Shown piece after piece: positions 44,941-54,142 of a stretch of DNA of 64,000 nt. Origin of the DNA: Ignavibacteriales bacterium (GTDB lineage: Bacteria > Bacteroidota > Ignavibacteria > Ignavibacteriales > Ignavibacteriaceae); contig JADJNX010000023.1 in NCBI GenBank assembly GCA_016714125.1, positions 73,385 to 137,384 on the forward strand. Direction: 5' to 3'. Each line of letters starts with the position of its first letter. The stretch's first letter is position 1. A model generated the notes under the pieces. That model made no database searches, had not been told where the DNA came from, and saw nothing but the letters and a program-made list of their open reading frames with translations. The position numbers were made by a program, and so were the translations under genes.

Positions 44941-47763
44941 CTACTTCAAAAGGATCATTTTTTTGCTGAGAACTGTTCCTTCGGATACAAGACGGTAAAA
45001 GTAAATTCCGCTGGAAAGATCAGTAGCGTCAAAATTGGTTGTATATCTCCCTTGTGCCATCTGCTCATTAACAAGAACTTTTACAAGTTCACCAATCGAA
45101 TTATACACAGCCAGATTTACCATTCCTGAATTTGGAATGGTAAAACTTATCGTGGTTGATGGATTAAATGGATTTGGGAAATTCTGATCCAGATTAAAAT
45201 CAACCGGCATTTCATTTTCGTCTTTTTCAAAAATGGATGTGGCAATTCCCGACTCGGGAGTTGGAAGTTTTACTGTTGTGTAAATCTTAAACTCACCGGG
45301 GAGGAGTGAAACCGACATGTTAACATCGCTAACCGTAATTGAATCGCCTGAGAAGAAATCATACCATTTTCCTGTGTTTTGGAAACCGGGGTTAAAACTT
45401 GCCTGAGTCACACCAAAATTACCAACGATTGTTACATTCATCGAAGCATCGTTGATTTTTATCTTTTTCATTGCAGTACCGGCGTCTATTGTGAAATCGG
45501 TACTGCTAAAAGCGGGATAATTTTGTTTTAGTTTTATCAATTCAGAATATGTTTTGTAGAGATTTACTCTGCTTGTTTCCTGCCAGTATTCCCATTTCAC
45601 AGGTTTGGGATCGGTTTTACAACCGTCATTTCCGCATGGATAAAAAATTGAAAGATCGTAACCAAGTTCGCCAAACTGCCAAATCATTTTGGGTCCCGGC
45701 ACTGTGAAGAAAAAAGCACCGGCAAGTTTTTGACGGGCAAGGGCTGTACCAAGATTTTTGACGCTATAATTGCCACTTGCAGCACCATACTGTAGATTTT
45801 TGAACATCAGTCTCTCTTCATCATGAGATTCCATGTAACCAATAAGTTTTGGTGAGCTGAAATTTCTATTTTTCCATGAAACACCGCCGAAATTCGACTT
45901 GTTGTTGTCATGGTAGCCCATTGCTGCTTCGCTGTAGTTTGAATTGTGGTTACCCCAAAGCATCATACCTTCATTTGCAAGAACAATCTCTTCATTGTTG
46001 TCTGCAAAATGTTCAAGAATAACATAGGAATTAGGATCAACGGTCCAGATCTGCTGAGCCATTCTTTTTAACAGGTTGATTCTCGATTGATCATATTGAC
46101 CCCATTGTCCAACATTTGAACCACTATTGGTCTGGGTGAATCCTTTGGACAAATCGAATCTAAAACCGTCAAATTTGTATTCTTCAATCCAGAACTTGTT
46201 TACTCTGTCAACATAATCTTTGGTCGCCTGGGCTTCATGATTAAAATCGTAACCAACATTGTAAGGATGGCGGGCAATTGGATTAAACCATGGACTGTTT
46301 GCAGCCGGTCTGTTGTTTGTGGCATCCCAATAGAGTCTAACCATCGGATTTAACCCAAAAGCGTGATTAAGTACCATGTCGAGCACAACTGCAATACCCT
46401 TTTTATGAGCTTCATCGATAAGTTTTTTCAGCTCATTGCGGGGACCATACCATTTATCAACAGCCATGTGATACATCGGGTTATAACCCCAACTGTTGTT
46501 ACCTTCAAATTCCATAACCGGCATCAATTCGAGACAGTTAATTCCCAATCTCTGAAGATATCCAAGAGTGTCGGTTATCGATTTGTATGTTTGTGCTGAT
46601 GTAAAATCTCTGATCAGAAGTTCATAAACAACAAGTTTCTCTTTTGCAGGTTTTTGGAAATTGGTAACCTGCCACTGATATGGGGTTTGTCCCGGTTGCA
46701 TGACAGAAACCACATTGGATGTTAGTCCTAAAGGATATTGGATTAATCCCGGATATCTTAAACTATCGATATACTTGTCATTCCAGGGATCCAACACTTT
46801 TTCAGAGTAAGGATCACCAATTTTAATTGCATTATCAACCAGATATTGGAACCGGTATTCTTTGCCGGCTGTAAGGTTGTTTAGCTGTAACCAGTAGCGG
46901 TTCCCATCGGGGGTTTTATATAACTCTTGGGCAGGATCAATTTCCCAGCCATTCATATCACCAATAAGATAAACAAATTGTTTTGATGGTGCATAAAGAA
47001 CCATGGTAGCTGAAGTTGCCGAGGTATAATTAATACCATCTTTTACTCCTCCGGGAAGAGCCTGAACTGGTGTATTTCCTCGGACAACATAATAAACTGA
47101 ATCTGCACCCTGACCGCTCATGCCATCAATCGCTACAGCTTTAATCCTGGTTTTCCCCATCGAAGAAGCTGTTAATTGATAAGTTATCGAGTCGTTGTTA
47201 ACCGATGCAACTTCACTACCATTTATGAAAAGTTTCATCGTCTGAGTACCGGGAGCACCTATTGCAAGAACAGGAACATTGGTGTTTTGGGCAATAATCC
47301 CTGAAACAGGAGGTTGAAGAATTGCGGCAGTTTGACCGGGAGTTGACAACGGAAGAAAGATGTCGCCACCGTCGGAGGTTTTACCTGTTAAGGTTCCGGC
47401 TGAATTTCTAAAAACAAATGCAAGCTGAAGAACGGTCTCGCCTGCTGGAATACCGTAATATTCACGAATTTTAAAAGCAATTTTCCATTTGGTGCCACTG
47501 ATGAAGGTCAGTTGGGTCGCAGGAGTGTTTTGTCCCCACTGGGTTTTAACATAACGCCAGTCTGAAGGGCTGGTGCTTTCACTGGTAATCACACCGGTAT
47601 GAGCATAAATCGGAAATACCCCGACTAAACCACCATTCCCTTTTGAAGCATCATAAATTATTACGATGGAATCTTCAGGAGTTGCAAAATAGGGTGTCCA
47701 TTCAAGTTCCTGAGCAAAAACACCGGTCACTAATAGTATTACTGCAATAAATAGCTTTTTCAT
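44941..47763 (-). CDS. T9SS-secreted alpha-amylase family (GH13) enzyme
   Basis: A 940-residue exported glycoside hydrolase. Signal peptide (KKLFIAVILLVTGVFAQ), N-terminal starch-binding-like domain, then an early-set/CBM48-like domain (about 250-340; MVLYAPSKQFVYLIGDMNGW). The GH13 barrel carries region I VVLDMVLNHAFG, the nucleophile Asp in FDGFRFDLSKGF (about residue 535), the acid/base Glu in YVILEHFADN (about 582) and MESHDEE with the third Asp (about 645). The T9SS type A tail contains FNLDQNFPNPFNPSTTISFT and ends KMILLK. It should degrade starch, glycogen or related alpha-glucans at the cell surface. Monocistronic. Confidence 0.95.
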   Translation of the reverse strand: MKKLFIAVILLVTGVFAQELEWTPYFATPEDSIVIIYDASKGNGGLVGVFPIYAHTGVITSESTSPSDWRYVKTQWGQNTPATQLTFISGTKWKIAFKIREYYGIPAGETVLQLAFVFRNSAGTLTGKTSDGGDIFLPLSTPGQTAAILQPPVSGIIAQNTNVPVLAIGAPGTQTMKLFINGSEVASVNNDSITYQLTASSMGKTRIKAVAIDGMSGQGADSVYYVVRGNTPVQALPGGVKDGINYTSATSATMVLYAPSKQFVYLIGDMNGWEIDPAQELYKTPDGNRYWLQLNNLTAGKEYRFQYLVDNAIKIGDPYSEKVLDPWNDKYIDSLRYPGLIQYPLGLTSNVVSVMQPGQTPYQWQVTNFQKPAKEKLVVYELLIRDFTSAQTYKSITDTLGYLQRLGINCLELMPVMEFEGNNSWGYNPMYHMAVDKWYGPRNELKKLIDEAHKKGIAVVLDMVLNHAFGLNPMVRLYWDATNNRPAANSPWFNPIARHPYNVGYDFNHEAQATKDYVDRVNKFWIEEYKFDGFRFDLSKGFTQTNSGSNVGQWGQYDQSRINLLKRMAQQIWTVDPNSYVILEHFADNNEEIVLANEGMMLWGNHNSNYSEAAMGYHDNNKSNFGGVSWKNRNFSSPKLIGYMESHDEERLMFKNLQYGAASGNYSVKNLGTALARQKLAGAFFFTVPGPKMIWQFGELGYDLSIFYPCGNDGCKTDPKPVKWEYWQETSRVNLYKTYSELIKLKQNYPAFSSTDFTIDAGTAMKKIKINDASMNVTIVGNFGVTQASFNPGFQNTGKWYDFFSGDSITVSDVNMSVSLLPGEFKIYTTVKLPTPESGIATSIFEKDENEMPVDFNLDQNFPNPFNPSTTISFTIPNSGMVNLAVYNSIGELVKVLVNEQMAQGRYTTNFDATDLSSGIYFYRLVSEGTVLSKKMILLK

Positions 47764-47837
47764 TCGTTCTTCAGTTAAATTATTAAAATCATTTGCTTTT
47801 TGTTTCTATCTTCCAACAATTTTTTGCCGGAGGATAA

Positions 47838-48263
47838 TCAATCATTTTTTCCGATAATCTGCCAGACAACGGTTCTTTCTCTTGGTCTGGTATCAAAATC
47901 AATAAATATAATCTGTTGCCAGGTTCCAAGAGTCAGTTTTTTATCGATAAAAGGGATATGAATTGATGGACCCTGAAGAGCTGCGCGGATATGGGAGTGA
48001 CCGTTTCCGTCGTGCCAGGTCATATCGTGATGATAAATTTTACCGGCAGGAACTACCTTGTCCCAAAATTCGGGATAATCTTTAAGCAGTCCGGGTTCAA
48101 ATTCTATAGTGGTTATAGCGGCAGTGGATCCGGGGACAAAGAGGAGCACATTCCCCTCTGTGAATCCATTTTCAGCAATTGTGTTCTCGACAAATACAGT
48201 CAAATCGACGATGTCGGAATTACCTTTTGTATTGAATTGATATTTACCAGTAAGGAAGTCCAT
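47838..48263 (-). CDS. YjbQ/UPF0047 family protein (secondary thiamine-phosphate synthase fold)
   Basis: A 141-residue single-domain protein with VLLFVPGSTAAITTIEFEPG, YHHDMTWHDGNGHSHIRAAL and KLTLGTWQQIIFIDFDTRPR, ending RTVVWQIIGK. These are the conserved His/Glu-rich segments of the UPF0047 family, whose members show weak thiamine-phosphate synthase activity; the real role is unsettled. The start is set at ATG 48263, which gives the family's normal length; the longer frame adds an unlikely hydrophobic leader. Confidence 0.92.
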   Translation of the reverse strand: MDFLTGKYQFNTKGNSDIVDLTVFVENTIAENGFTEGNVLLFVPGSTAAITTIEFEPGLLKDYPEFWDKVVPAGKIYHHDMTWHDGNGHSHIRAALQGPSIHIPFIDKKLTLGTWQQIIFIDFDTRPRERTVVWQIIGKND

Positions 48264-48346
48264 CTCTATCACTTTTTTGTTAAATCCAAATAACAAGATA
48301 AATATATTTGGAACGAAGAGCAAGGAAGAACCTTAGAACTTCGGAA

Positions 48347-49204
48347 CTACTTCGGCTGCTCGGTCAGGATGATGGATACTTTAACAGTATCGGAGAGGTT
48401 AAGTACTTTTACGGCAAGGAAACCATCAAGTTTGAAGTTTTTTGGTTCTTTTGGGTCGGGTTTTTCTTTGGCAGGTTCAACAGAAAATACAAGCGGGATT
48501 TTGGCTGTATCTCCGGGATTCACAACAGTAATATCGGGTGCCGACAAAGACTTTGCACCTTTTGTTCCACCGGTACCGAGAACAGGTTTGCGCACAAATC
48601 CAATTTCCAATGGGAATGAAAAAGAGTTAACAATTTCAATTAGTGAATTCACAGTCGTCCCCTTCTCGGAGTAGGTACCTTGAATCATTTTTTCATCTGT
48701 CCAAAGTCTTTCCTTAACTTCCTCGAGTACTTCTCTGATCAGATTTGCAGATGACATGTTACCCGAGTATTTCCCGCTCCACGATCTGTAAAGAAGTCCC
48801 GCCTCAAAAGAAATTTCAAGCAAGGTTGAATCACTTTGAGATGATAAGGAATCGGAAAAATTGAACATCAGGGGGATAAAAAGGGTGTCGGTTGCGCCCG
48901 ATGAGAGCGAAAAAGATTTCTCCGGCAGAGTAATTTCTTTACCGCCAAATTTAACAATAAAGGATTCCGGGGAAACGGAGGCTGCAAGATTGTTTTCTAT
49001 AACAAAAGGGAGAGAAACATAAAGAGAATCACCCGATATTTTATCAATCTTAATGTTTTCGGTGCCCAGTTTTGCAGTAAGCCCGTTATCTTTTCCGGAA
49101 AAAACCAGTAAGTCGAAGACGATGACCAGAAGGACCAGAATAACAAAAATAACAGTGAATGCCCTGAGTGGATTAATTAAATTTTTATCGATATTTTGTA
49201 ACAT
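48347..49204 (-). CDS. Membrane-anchored LEA14-like protein
   Basis: A 285-residue protein with one N-terminal TM helix (AFTVIFVILVLLVIVFDLLV) and an extracytoplasmic beta-rich part resembling LEA14/WHy domains: LYVSLPFVIENNLAASVSPE early, and SLIEIVNSFSFPLEIGF in the second half. A Pro/Lys/Glu-rich loop lies near residue 250. It begins 8 bp after the kinase gene and is the last member of the phospho-signalling operon. Possibly a sensor or structural partner; no enzyme motif. Confidence 0.6.
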   Translation of the reverse strand: MLQNIDKNLINPLRAFTVIFVILVLLVIVFDLLVFSGKDNGLTAKLGTENIKIDKISGDSLYVSLPFVIENNLAASVSPESFIVKFGGKEITLPEKSFSLSSGATDTLFIPLMFNFSDSLSSQSDSTLLEISFEAGLLYRSWSGKYSGNMSSANLIREVLEEVKERLWTDEKMIQGTYSEKGTTVNSLIEIVNSFSFPLEIGFVRKPVLGTGGTKGAKSLSAPDITVVNPGDTAKIPLVFSVEPAKEKPDPKEPKNFKLDGFLAVKVLNLSDTVKVSIILTEQPK

Positions 49205-49212
49205 TTTCTGCC

Positions 49213-50382
49213 TTAATTGCCCGTCGTATCAGGCGGAATTGTCTCTTCGTCAACAGGTTTTTTTTCTGTTTTCACTGTATCCACAGGTTTTTCGTCCTTC
49301 GGTTTTACGGTGTCCTTCTCTTTTTTCTTCTTCTCTTTGTTCCGCTCATCCTGCAAGCGTTCATATTCAACCCTGTCGATTGAGTCCTGATTCACAAAAA
49401 CGGAATCAATTGAGGCTTTGGAACCTTGTATCCATCTCTGGATATCATTTCCAAAAATGAATAGAAGGACAACAAGAGCAGCAAGACCAAGCAGAAGCAC
49501 AAATGAAGCCGCACCACTTGAAACATTTTGTGCGGTGGACTGTTTTTCGTCCTTTTCGGGTTTCCGAAGGTGAAAATCGAGATACTCTTCACAGTGGGCA
49601 TATCTCTCAAGTTTGTCCTTGTAGGTCATGTGATAAATCATTTTTACCACACCGGGAGAGATGTGGGGATAAAAATCGAGTGGATTTTTAATCGGTGTGT
49701 TTACGATCTCGTTCATCAGATCATATTCTGAATCGAGTCCAGTGTTATAGGGAAGTTTTCCTGTCAACATCTCATACAAAGTGATTCCAAGAGAATAAAC
49801 ATCAGTTCGCTGATCAACCCCTTTTGGGTTTTTGATCTGCTCGGGTGACATATAATAAACGGTGCCAAGTTTTGTACCCGTCTGGGTTAAACCTTTATCA
49901 CCAAGAATCTTGGCGATTCCAAAATCGGTTATTTTAGGATTGCCGTTTTTGTCGATGATTATATTTCCCGGCTTAATATCGCGGTGAATAATCCCCTGCG
50001 AATGAGCATAAGCCAGTCCTCTCAAAATCTTATGGAAAATTGGAAGAGCCCTGTCTTCGGGAAGAAGCCCCGTTTTTGCCAGCATCTCTTTAAGGGTCAT
50101 CCCCTCAATATATTCCATCACAATAAAATAATGTTCGCCGTTTTGTACCAGTCTTGTAAGTTTAACGATATACGGATGTGTAAGTTTATACTGTGCCTTG
50201 GCTTCGGTCTTGAATCTTTCAACGATTTCGGGGTCGGTGGTCATCGCCATGTGCAACAGTTTTATTGCAACTTCCTGCTGCATTTGAAGATCTTCGGCGA
50301 GGAAGACAGTTCCCATGCCACCTTCGCCAATCTTGCGAATTATCCGATACTCATCTTTTATTATCTGGTTCTCTACGAACAT
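49213..50382 (-). CDS. Transmembrane Hanks-type Ser/Thr protein kinase
   Basis: A 389-residue kinase. Gly loop IGEGGMGTVFLAEDL, catalytic Lys in EVAIKLLHMA, HRDIKPGNIIIDKN, DFGIAKILG and YYMSPEQIKNPKG are all present, so it should be active. A TM helix (FVLLLGLAALVVLLFIFGN, about residues 293-311) is followed by a short charged, Thr-rich extracytoplasmic tail without PASTA repeats. It is cotranscribed with a PP2C phosphatase and two FHA proteins. Confidence 0.95.
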   Translation of the reverse strand: MFVENQIIKDEYRIIRKIGEGGMGTVFLAEDLQMQQEVAIKLLHMAMTTDPEIVERFKTEAKAQYKLTHPYIVKLTRLVQNGEHYFIVMEYIEGMTLKEMLAKTGLLPEDRALPIFHKILRGLAYAHSQGIIHRDIKPGNIIIDKNGNPKITDFGIAKILGDKGLTQTGTKLGTVYYMSPEQIKNPKGVDQRTDVYSLGITLYEMLTGKLPYNTGLDSEYDLMNEIVNTPIKNPLDFYPHISPGVVKMIYHMTYKDKLERYAHCEEYLDFHLRKPEKDEKQSTAQNVSSGAASFVLLLGLAALVVLLFIFGNDIQRWIQGSKASIDSVFVNQDSIDRVEYERLQDERNKEKKKKEKDTVKPKDEKPVDTVKTEKKPVDEETIPPDTTGN

Positions 50383-50399
50383 AATCTCTTTGTTTTTAA

Positions 50400-51434
50400 T
50401 TAATTCTGTGGGTTTGCTTTTTCTTTACCCTTTGGGTCTTTTAACGGTTTTTTAGCCGCATCAACACCCTCTTTTTTATCATCTGCCGTTGTGGAAGTAG
50501 TGTCATCCTCAGTGTTTGCAGGGGCTCTGTTTACTGTTTTAGTTGTATCCTTCACCGGGGCAATTATTTTAATCTCCTGATTAAAATTGCTGAGAGCATA
50601 CCATATAATCAGAACAACAAATGCAACCGCGGCAATAATTGCAGCCTGTTTCAGTTTTGCCATGTCCCTTAGACTGGTCGCCCGTTTTTTCCCGTCGGTT
50701 ATCTTAATAACCTGAACGGTAATATTGTCTTTGCCACCCCGTTCATTTGCCATTTCAACAAGTTTAATACAAGCTTGCTGAGGAGGATATTTAAGTACGG
50801 TTTCTTTAATTTCGACATCTTCAACATGTCCCGTAAGTCCGTCACTACAAAGAATTATATAGTCATCCTTAAACAGAACTTCATCCCTTGGGTCAACCTG
50901 TGGTTCTGAATTCCCGTTGGGCCCCAAAGATCTAAGAATAACATTCTTCTGTGGATGGGCTTCCGCCTGCTCTTCGTTTATTATGCCGTTATCCACCATC
51001 TCCTGAACAAGAGAATGATCGAGTATGAGCCGTTCAATAACATCATCTCTAACACGATAAATTCTGCTGTCGCCAATGTGAGCGAAGTAAAGTTCTGTGT
51101 TGTGTAAAAGAGCAACAACCGCGGTTGAGCCCATCTTACCAAGTTCGTCATCCACATCAGCTTTTTCAACAATCTCTTTGTTGGCAAGTTTTAACGAATT
51201 AAAAAGTTCGATCCTGAGATCGGCATCCTTCTTAACATTCTTAAAATGTTTCTGGATGGATTCAACCGCAGTTGTGGAAGCTACTCTGCCTCCTTTATAA
51301 CCACCCATGCCATCACAAACAATAAAGAGATCACCAAACTCTCCGCTAGCACTTCCAAAATAATCTTCGTTTGCCTTTCTTACTTGACCAACATCAGAAT
51401 GGTTTCCAAATTCAAATTTTACAGATTCTGCCAT
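50400..51434 (-). CDS. PP2C-family Ser/Thr phosphatase with TM helix
   Basis: A 344-residue protein whose N-terminal PP2C domain has DVGQVRKANEDYFGSA, LFIVCDGMGGYKGG, FAHIGDSRIYRVRDD, YIILCSDGLTGHVED and GGKDNITVQVI, covering the metal-binding aspartates. After the domain comes a TM helix (AAIIAAVAFVVLIIWYAL, about 262-279) and a low-complexity Thr/Lys tail. It should reverse the phosphorylation made by the kinase encoded next door (17 bp away). Such a C-terminal TM is uncommon for Stp1-like enzymes but occurs in PrpC/Stp homologues. Confidence 0.94.
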   Translation of the reverse strand: MAESVKFEFGNHSDVGQVRKANEDYFGSASGEFGDLFIVCDGMGGYKGGRVASTTAVESIQKHFKNVKKDADLRIELFNSLKLANKEIVEKADVDDELGKMGSTAVVALLHNTELYFAHIGDSRIYRVRDDVIERLILDHSLVQEMVDNGIINEEQAEAHPQKNVILRSLGPNGNSEPQVDPRDEVLFKDDYIILCSDGLTGHVEDVEIKETVLKYPPQQACIKLVEMANERGGKDNITVQVIKITDGKKRATSLRDMAKLKQAAIIAAVAFVVLIIWYALSNFNQEIKIIAPVKDTTKTVNRAPANTEDDTTSTTADDKKEGVDAAKKPLKDPKGKEKANPQN

Positions 51435-51438
51435 TACA

Positions 51439-53037
51439 TCATGCCTTGTTTATAAGAAAGTGACCTTCGCAGCCACCAATTTTGAATGAATTTCCATGTA
51501 CAATTGGAGTGGGTGATAAAATCTTTGACATATTCACAAAAACACCGTTCGAAGAATTTAGATCCTCGATAATAAATGTGGTTCCGTTAAACGATATTTT
51601 TGCGTGTTTTTTTGAAATAGTTGAAATCGGGATTACAAGCGAAGCCTCAGCTTCTGAACGACCAATTATGGCACCTGCAGTTGTTACCGTAAACTGCCTT
51701 CCGGCAAGTTCACCAACTTTGATGTCGAGAACAAGAGTTGACCCTGACCCTGCCGAATGAGATGCCGATCCACTTCTCATAATGACAGTGCCATCATGTG
51801 GTATGTTTCCACCAGCCGAGGGTTCTTCGATAAATGTTTTGCCGGGGTCTCCTCCGCGTTGTCCCTGCTCACTGCGTTGGCCTTCTGAAAAATTCGCGGC
51901 GTTTTGTCGGGCTTCCTCTTTCGATTCCTCTTCAAGTCGTCGCCTTCTCTCGGCTTCAATTTTCTTTTTCTTTTTCCCATTTAGAACAAGAACGACGGAA
52001 GCTATGATAACCAAAGCTGCAACACCAATAAAGATGTAGAGCCAGGGAATATCTGATTTTTCTTCGGGTACTTCGAGTAGTGAAGCAACTGCGAGTTTAA
52101 ATTTACCCGAAGTTTCGCTTTTTAATTCACCTTTGGTAACGGTAAACTGTCCATTGGCATCCTGCCCTTTTCCTTCAAGTCCATAAATTGAATAAGCAAC
52201 AAGATAGATATTAAGGATGTTTTCGCGCATCTTTTTAAAATTTTCATCAAGTTGCTCTTTGTTGGGAGATTCGTAATACCTTCCACCCGTTTCAACACCC
52301 ATTTTTTCAAGATTCTGAAGTTGGGTTTTTCCCCCTGATGTGTAGCCAAAAGTAAATACGGGGACGCCAATCTCTTTTGCCTTATTTATAACATCGTCAA
52401 TTTTATAAGCTTCGTTTTGGTTTTCGTTGTTTCCATCCCCCATTACAATCATGATTACGGGTTCATCTTCAGAGGCTTTTCCTCTTAATTTTTCAAGCCC
52501 TTTGTCGGCTCCATAAAAGAGGGAAGTATTCTGATCTTTTGCAGTAAGTTTTTTCACCTGTTCTTTAAGGTAAGTTTTATCGTTACTGAAATCTGCAACC
52601 AGATTGGCACCATCACCATAGGAATAGATAGCGAGATTATCTTTATCGCCGAGTTCATCAATATATCTCAACACCGCATCTTTTGTATTGTCCATCGGTT
52701 TGCCTCTCATCGAGCCCGATATATCCATACATAAAACGGTATAAACTCCCTTTCCTGTGGAAGCGAGGGTCGAAACAAAAGCTATATCTCCCTTTTTTCC
52801 TTCAACAAACATCGTAAAATTTGTCTTGTTTAATTCTTTGACGGGATTGTCATAATTATCATAAACAAGCAGAGAGGTTACTGTTTTTCGTGGGAATTCT
52901 TTAGCGTTGGTCTTCACATGTCGGGCGTTAAGTCCCTGAGCAAATGAAGTGCCACTTAAAAGCAGCACTATCATTGTAAAGACAAAAATTCGTAGAACCG
53001 GATTTCCGGTTACTGTAGGGTATTTATCCGTTTTCAT
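51439..53037 (-). CDS. VWA-TM-FHA membrane protein
   Basis: A 532-residue protein with a signal/TM N-terminus and an extracytoplasmic VWA domain (about 80-280) carrying the MIDAS motif MDISGSMRGKP. A TM helix follows (WLYIFIGVAALVIIASVVLV, about 325-345), then a basic coiled segment (KKKKKIEAERRRRLEEESKE) and a cytoplasmic FHA domain (about 445-525; IIGRSEAEASLVIP, STISKKHAKI, NSSNGVFVN). The FHA Gly-Arg-Ser, Ser-His and Asn residues that read phosphothreonine are intact. It links an outside metal-dependent adhesion/assembly domain to the inside kinase circuit. PP2C begins 4 bp later. Confidence 0.92.
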   Translation of the reverse strand: MKTDKYPTVTGNPVLRIFVFTMIVLLLSGTSFAQGLNARHVKTNAKEFPRKTVTSLLVYDNYDNPVKELNKTNFTMFVEGKKGDIAFVSTLASTGKGVYTVLCMDISGSMRGKPMDNTKDAVLRYIDELGDKDNLAIYSYGDGANLVADFSNDKTYLKEQVKKLTAKDQNTSLFYGADKGLEKLRGKASEDEPVIMIVMGDGNNENQNEAYKIDDVINKAKEIGVPVFTFGYTSGGKTQLQNLEKMGVETGGRYYESPNKEQLDENFKKMRENILNIYLVAYSIYGLEGKGQDANGQFTVTKGELKSETSGKFKLAVASLLEVPEEKSDIPWLYIFIGVAALVIIASVVLVLNGKKKKKIEAERRRRLEEESKEEARQNAANFSEGQRSEQGQRGGDPGKTFIEEPSAGGNIPHDGTVIMRSGSASHSAGSGSTLVLDIKVGELAGRQFTVTTAGAIIGRSEAEASLVIPISTISKKHAKISFNGTTFIIEDLNSSNGVFVNMSKILSPTPIVHGNSFKIGGCEGHFLINKA

Positions 53038-53084
53038 ATCGGCATTTTCCTGTTTTCTAAAATATAACTTCGATCCAAATGATA

Positions 53085-53735
53085 TCAGATTACAATAAAT
53101 CTCGTGTTGATATCACCAAATCTTACTTCATCCCTGTCGGTCAGTTTCATCTTGTCTTCGAGGGATTCACCATTTACGAATGTGCCATTTGTTGACAATT
53201 CATCCGAAATAAAAAATTTATCATCACGATAAAGGATCATTGCATGTTTATCACTTACGGTGCCACTTGGGAATAGAACTCCTGCAGGAGGAATTCTTCC
53301 AACTATGTTTCTTCCTTCATAAAGGTTGTAAACAGTTCCGAGTGCATCAAAATCGTAGGTTACGAGGAAACCCACAAGTTTTCTGCCTGAAGGATTAACA
53401 GTTTCGGCGCCAAGAGGGGCGAGCGTTGGGCCACCCTGGTTTGATGATTTAACATGACCACTTATCACGGTTCTGTCGTCCACCGGGGTGTAGGAGGAGA
53501 CAACCGGTCCTTTTTGTTCAATTACTGTTTTGTCATCAACAGCCTGAGCCGGAGTTACATCCAATACGGTTTTGATTCCACCGGGTGCTTCTTCAGCGGG
53601 ACAGTAAGGGCATCTTGCGCCTGAGTATTGATGACCATTTGCACATGTTTTAAATTCGGATTTCAATTTAGCTCCACATTCTTGGCAATGACTTTTATTT
53701 GCGGGGTTTCTTTTTCCACATTCAGGACATTTCAT
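53085..53735 (-). CDS. Zinc-ribbon/FHA domain protein
   Basis: A 216-residue cytoplasmic protein. N-terminal zinc ribbons (MKCPECGKRNPANKSHCQEC and CPYC) are followed by a flexible region with repeated Thr-Val-Ile/Leu units (KTVLDV, KTVIEQ, RTVISG, ETVNPS). A C-terminal FHA domain (about 130-210) has NIVGRIPPAG, GTVSDKHAMI and LSTNGTFVN. The repeated Thr units look like kinase substrates, as in GarA-type proteins whose own FHA domain can bind the phosphorylated tail. First gene of the operon. Confidence 0.9.
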   Translation of the reverse strand: MKCPECGKRNPANKSHCQECGAKLKSEFKTCANGHQYSGARCPYCPAEEAPGGIKTVLDVTPAQAVDDKTVIEQKGPVVSSYTPVDDRTVISGHVKSSNQGGPTLAPLGAETVNPSGRKLVGFLVTYDFDALGTVYNLYEGRNIVGRIPPAGVLFPSGTVSDKHAMILYRDDKFFISDELSTNGTFVNGESLEDKMKLTDRDEVRFGDINTRFIVI

Positions 53736-54142
53736 ATTACTTCTCTACTTAATTTCAATCAAATAATTGAATTACAATTTTTTACAAAAAGTATTATTCA
53801 GAATCCTAATATATAAATTAATAAAACGATGTCCGAGAGAGGAAGGTTTCAATATTTACCAAAGAGTGGTAAACAAAAAAAATCATGGAAAAAATGGAGA
53901 GGTTGTTTATTGGGTATTATGAGTTTATTATCAGAGAAGGTGTTTCTAAAAAAAGCTGCCCCACTCGAAACAGCCTTAATAATTCTTGCTGAGCACAAGC
54001 AAACTGAAGAAAATTAAACCCCTGTCCTGAGTATTGGGTTAAAGGAGATAATAAGTTGCTATATTTCGGCAATTGTATTAATTAATTGCCGTTTTATAGT
54101 AAATTTTTGTATATTTGAAATGTGAAAATTTGAGGTTATAAA
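53736..54142. other. Intergenic region between FHA operon and AbiE locus
   Basis: About 400 bp without a convincing gene; a 62-codon frame at 53829-54017 lacks coding character. A degenerate terminator-like stretch (AAAAAAAGCTGCC...CAGCC, 53948-53976) resembles a damaged intrinsic terminator. The end holds the AbiE promoter and inverted repeat. Confidence 0.5.
54067..54117 (+). promoter_or_regulatory. AbiE promoter with perfect inverted repeat
   Basis: CGGCAATT (54067-54074) and AATTGCCG (54084-54091) form a perfect inverted repeat. Its right arm supplies the TTG (54086-54088) of a Bacteroidota-type promoter whose -7 box TATATTTG lies at 54110-54117 after 21 nt. AbiEi antitoxins are known to repress their own operon by binding inverted repeats, so this is a likely operator. 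Confidence 0.6.

Noticed and set aside
53829..54017. 62-residue open frame between FHA operon and AbiE
   Set aside because: No ribosome binding site of note, no family resemblance, and it runs through a terminator-like stretch.
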